From: Verrucomicrobiota bacterium
GTDB taxonomy: Bacteria > Verrucomicrobiota > Verrucomicrobiia > Limisphaerales > UBA1412
Assembly (NCBI GenBank): GCA_017557085.1
Contig: JAFZAR010000145.1
Location: forward strand, 1 to 5,817
Direction of reading: 5' to 3'
Length of the DNA: 5,817 nt
The position numbers and the translations under genes were made by a program. Each line of letters starts with the position of its first letter. Positions within the stretch are counted from its first letter, which is position 1. The notes under the pieces are model-generated. The model was not told where the DNA came from. It saw only the letters and a program-made list of their open reading frames with translations, and did no database searches. Below, one piece after another: positions 5,177 through 5,817 of the stretch.

Positions 5177-5817
5177 ATGAAACGTTCTGAAATCAATCAA
5201 TATATCCGTGAGGCGGAATCCTTTTTCGCCCAGAATCATTTTATTTTACCACCTTTTGCCAGCTGGAGCCTGAAGGATTTTCAGTCCCGCAAGCGGGAAG
5301 AGATCGCCGAGATCCTGGACTGCGAGCTGGGATGGGATGTGACCGATTACGGCGCGGGCAAATATCTGGAAAAGGGTCTGTTCCTTTTCACGATCCGCAA
5401 CGGCAAGCTGGGCAGTCAGTTGTACACAAAGCCCTATGCTGAGAAAATCATGATCTCCAAAGAAAACCAGGTGACGCCGCTGCATTATCATCGCTCTAAG
5501 ACAGAGGATATTATCAACCGCGGAGGAGGCCGTCTGGTGTTCGAGCTGTATAACAGTGATCCCAATGACGGACTGCTCCAGACTCCTGTAACGGTTTGGA
5601 GCGACGGGGTGAAGATGACGGTGCCGGCGGGCAAGCCGTTTTCTCTGCCGTCGGGAGCCAGTTTGACGCTGCCGGTGGGTGTGTATCACTCTTTTTATGG
5701 TGAAAAAGGTTCCGGTCAGGTGATGATCGGCGAGGTTTCCGCCGTGAATGACGATCATACGGATAATGTCTTCTACGAGAAGCTGCCGCGGTATCCGGAA
5801 ATCCAAGAGGATGAAGA
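5177..5817 (+). CDS. D-lyxose ketol-isomerase (PF07385 family), 3' end beyond the window
   Basis: 213 codons of a cupin-fold isomerase that interconverts D-lyxose and D-xylulose (often also D-mannose and D-fructose) in the cytosol, using a divalent metal, usually Mn2+. Family members are about 225-230 residues, so only about a dozen are missing at the right edge. Family hallmarks: start M-K-R-S-E-I-N, L-P-P-F-A-S-W-S (24-31), W-D-V-T-D-Y-G (53-59), and L-H-Y-H-R-S-K-T-E-D-I-I-N-R-G-G-G (102-118), then G-V-Y-H-S-F (168-173) and G-E-V-S-A-V-N-D-D-H-T-D-N (185-197). The metal ligands are His103, His105, Glu110 and His171, the same numbers I recall for the characterised E. coli enzyme. It is divergent from paaK and may have its own promoter. 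No kinase or transporter for the sugar is visible, so pathway context is open. Confidence 0.95.
   Translation, partial: MKRSEINQYIREAESFFAQNHFILPPFASWSLKDFQSRKREEIAEILDCELGWDVTDYGAGKYLEKGLFLFTIRNGKLGSQLYTKPYAEKIMISKENQVTPLHYHRSKTEDIINRGGGRLVFELYNSDPNDGLLQTPVTVWSDGVKMTVPAGKPFSLPSGASLTLPVGVYHSFYGEKGSGQVMIGEVSAVNDDHTDNVFYEKLPRYPEIQEDE

Noticed and set aside
5246..5806. 186-codon open frame antisense to the lyxose isomerase
   Set aside because: The plus strand encodes a well conserved isomerase with all metal ligands; the antisense product shows no family features.

Overview
The window looks like ordinary bacterial chromosome: compact genes, a housekeeping pyrimidine gene (pyrH), an iron-sulfur carrier and carbohydrate/aromatic acid metabolism. 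No phage, transposon, CRISPR, rRNA or tRNA was seen. A BspA-type leucine-rich-repeat surface protein, a D-lyxose isomerase and an arylacetate-CoA ligase paired with a double-ACT protein suggest an anaerobic or gut-associated bacterium. Several start codons have no Shine-Dalgarno motif. Together these would fit a Verrucomicrobiota/Lentisphaerae/Kiritimatiellota-like or similar non-model lineage, but this is inference and no taxonomic marker proves it.

Layout. Bases 1-181 (minus) hold the N-terminus of a secreted LRR_5/BspA-like protein that runs off the left edge, with a plausible promoter at 232-259. Bases 395-1339 (plus) encode a metallo-beta-lactamase-fold phosphodiesterase of the PhnP type that carries a twin-arginine export signal. 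Bases 1414-1821 (plus) encode an unrecognised three-helix membrane protein in clearly more AT-rich DNA. A strong intrinsic terminator at 1904-1938 works in both directions and separates this plus-strand pair from the minus-strand cluster.

The minus-strand cluster is read from right to left: paaK (4936-3608), a double-ACT-domain protein (3580-3149), an A-type Fe-S carrier (3146-2754) and pyrH (2701-1973). Gaps are 27, 2 and 52 bases, so co-transcription into the 1904-1938 terminator is likely. PaaK and the ACT protein form a known functional pair: aryl-acid activation plus a probable small-ligand sensor. The Fe-S carrier and the essential UMP kinase probably share the transcript without sharing the pathway.

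Bases 4937-5176 form a divergent regulatory region with candidate promoters for both directions, a nested hairpin just ahead of the paaK start, and a hairpin in the leader of the right-hand gene. Bases 5177-5817 (plus) encode most of a D-lyxose ketol-isomerase with all four metal ligands visible; its last residues lie beyond the right edge. I did not find a convincing undescribed system. The most distinctive points are the exported PhnP-like enzyme, the orphan membrane protein and the structured leaders.
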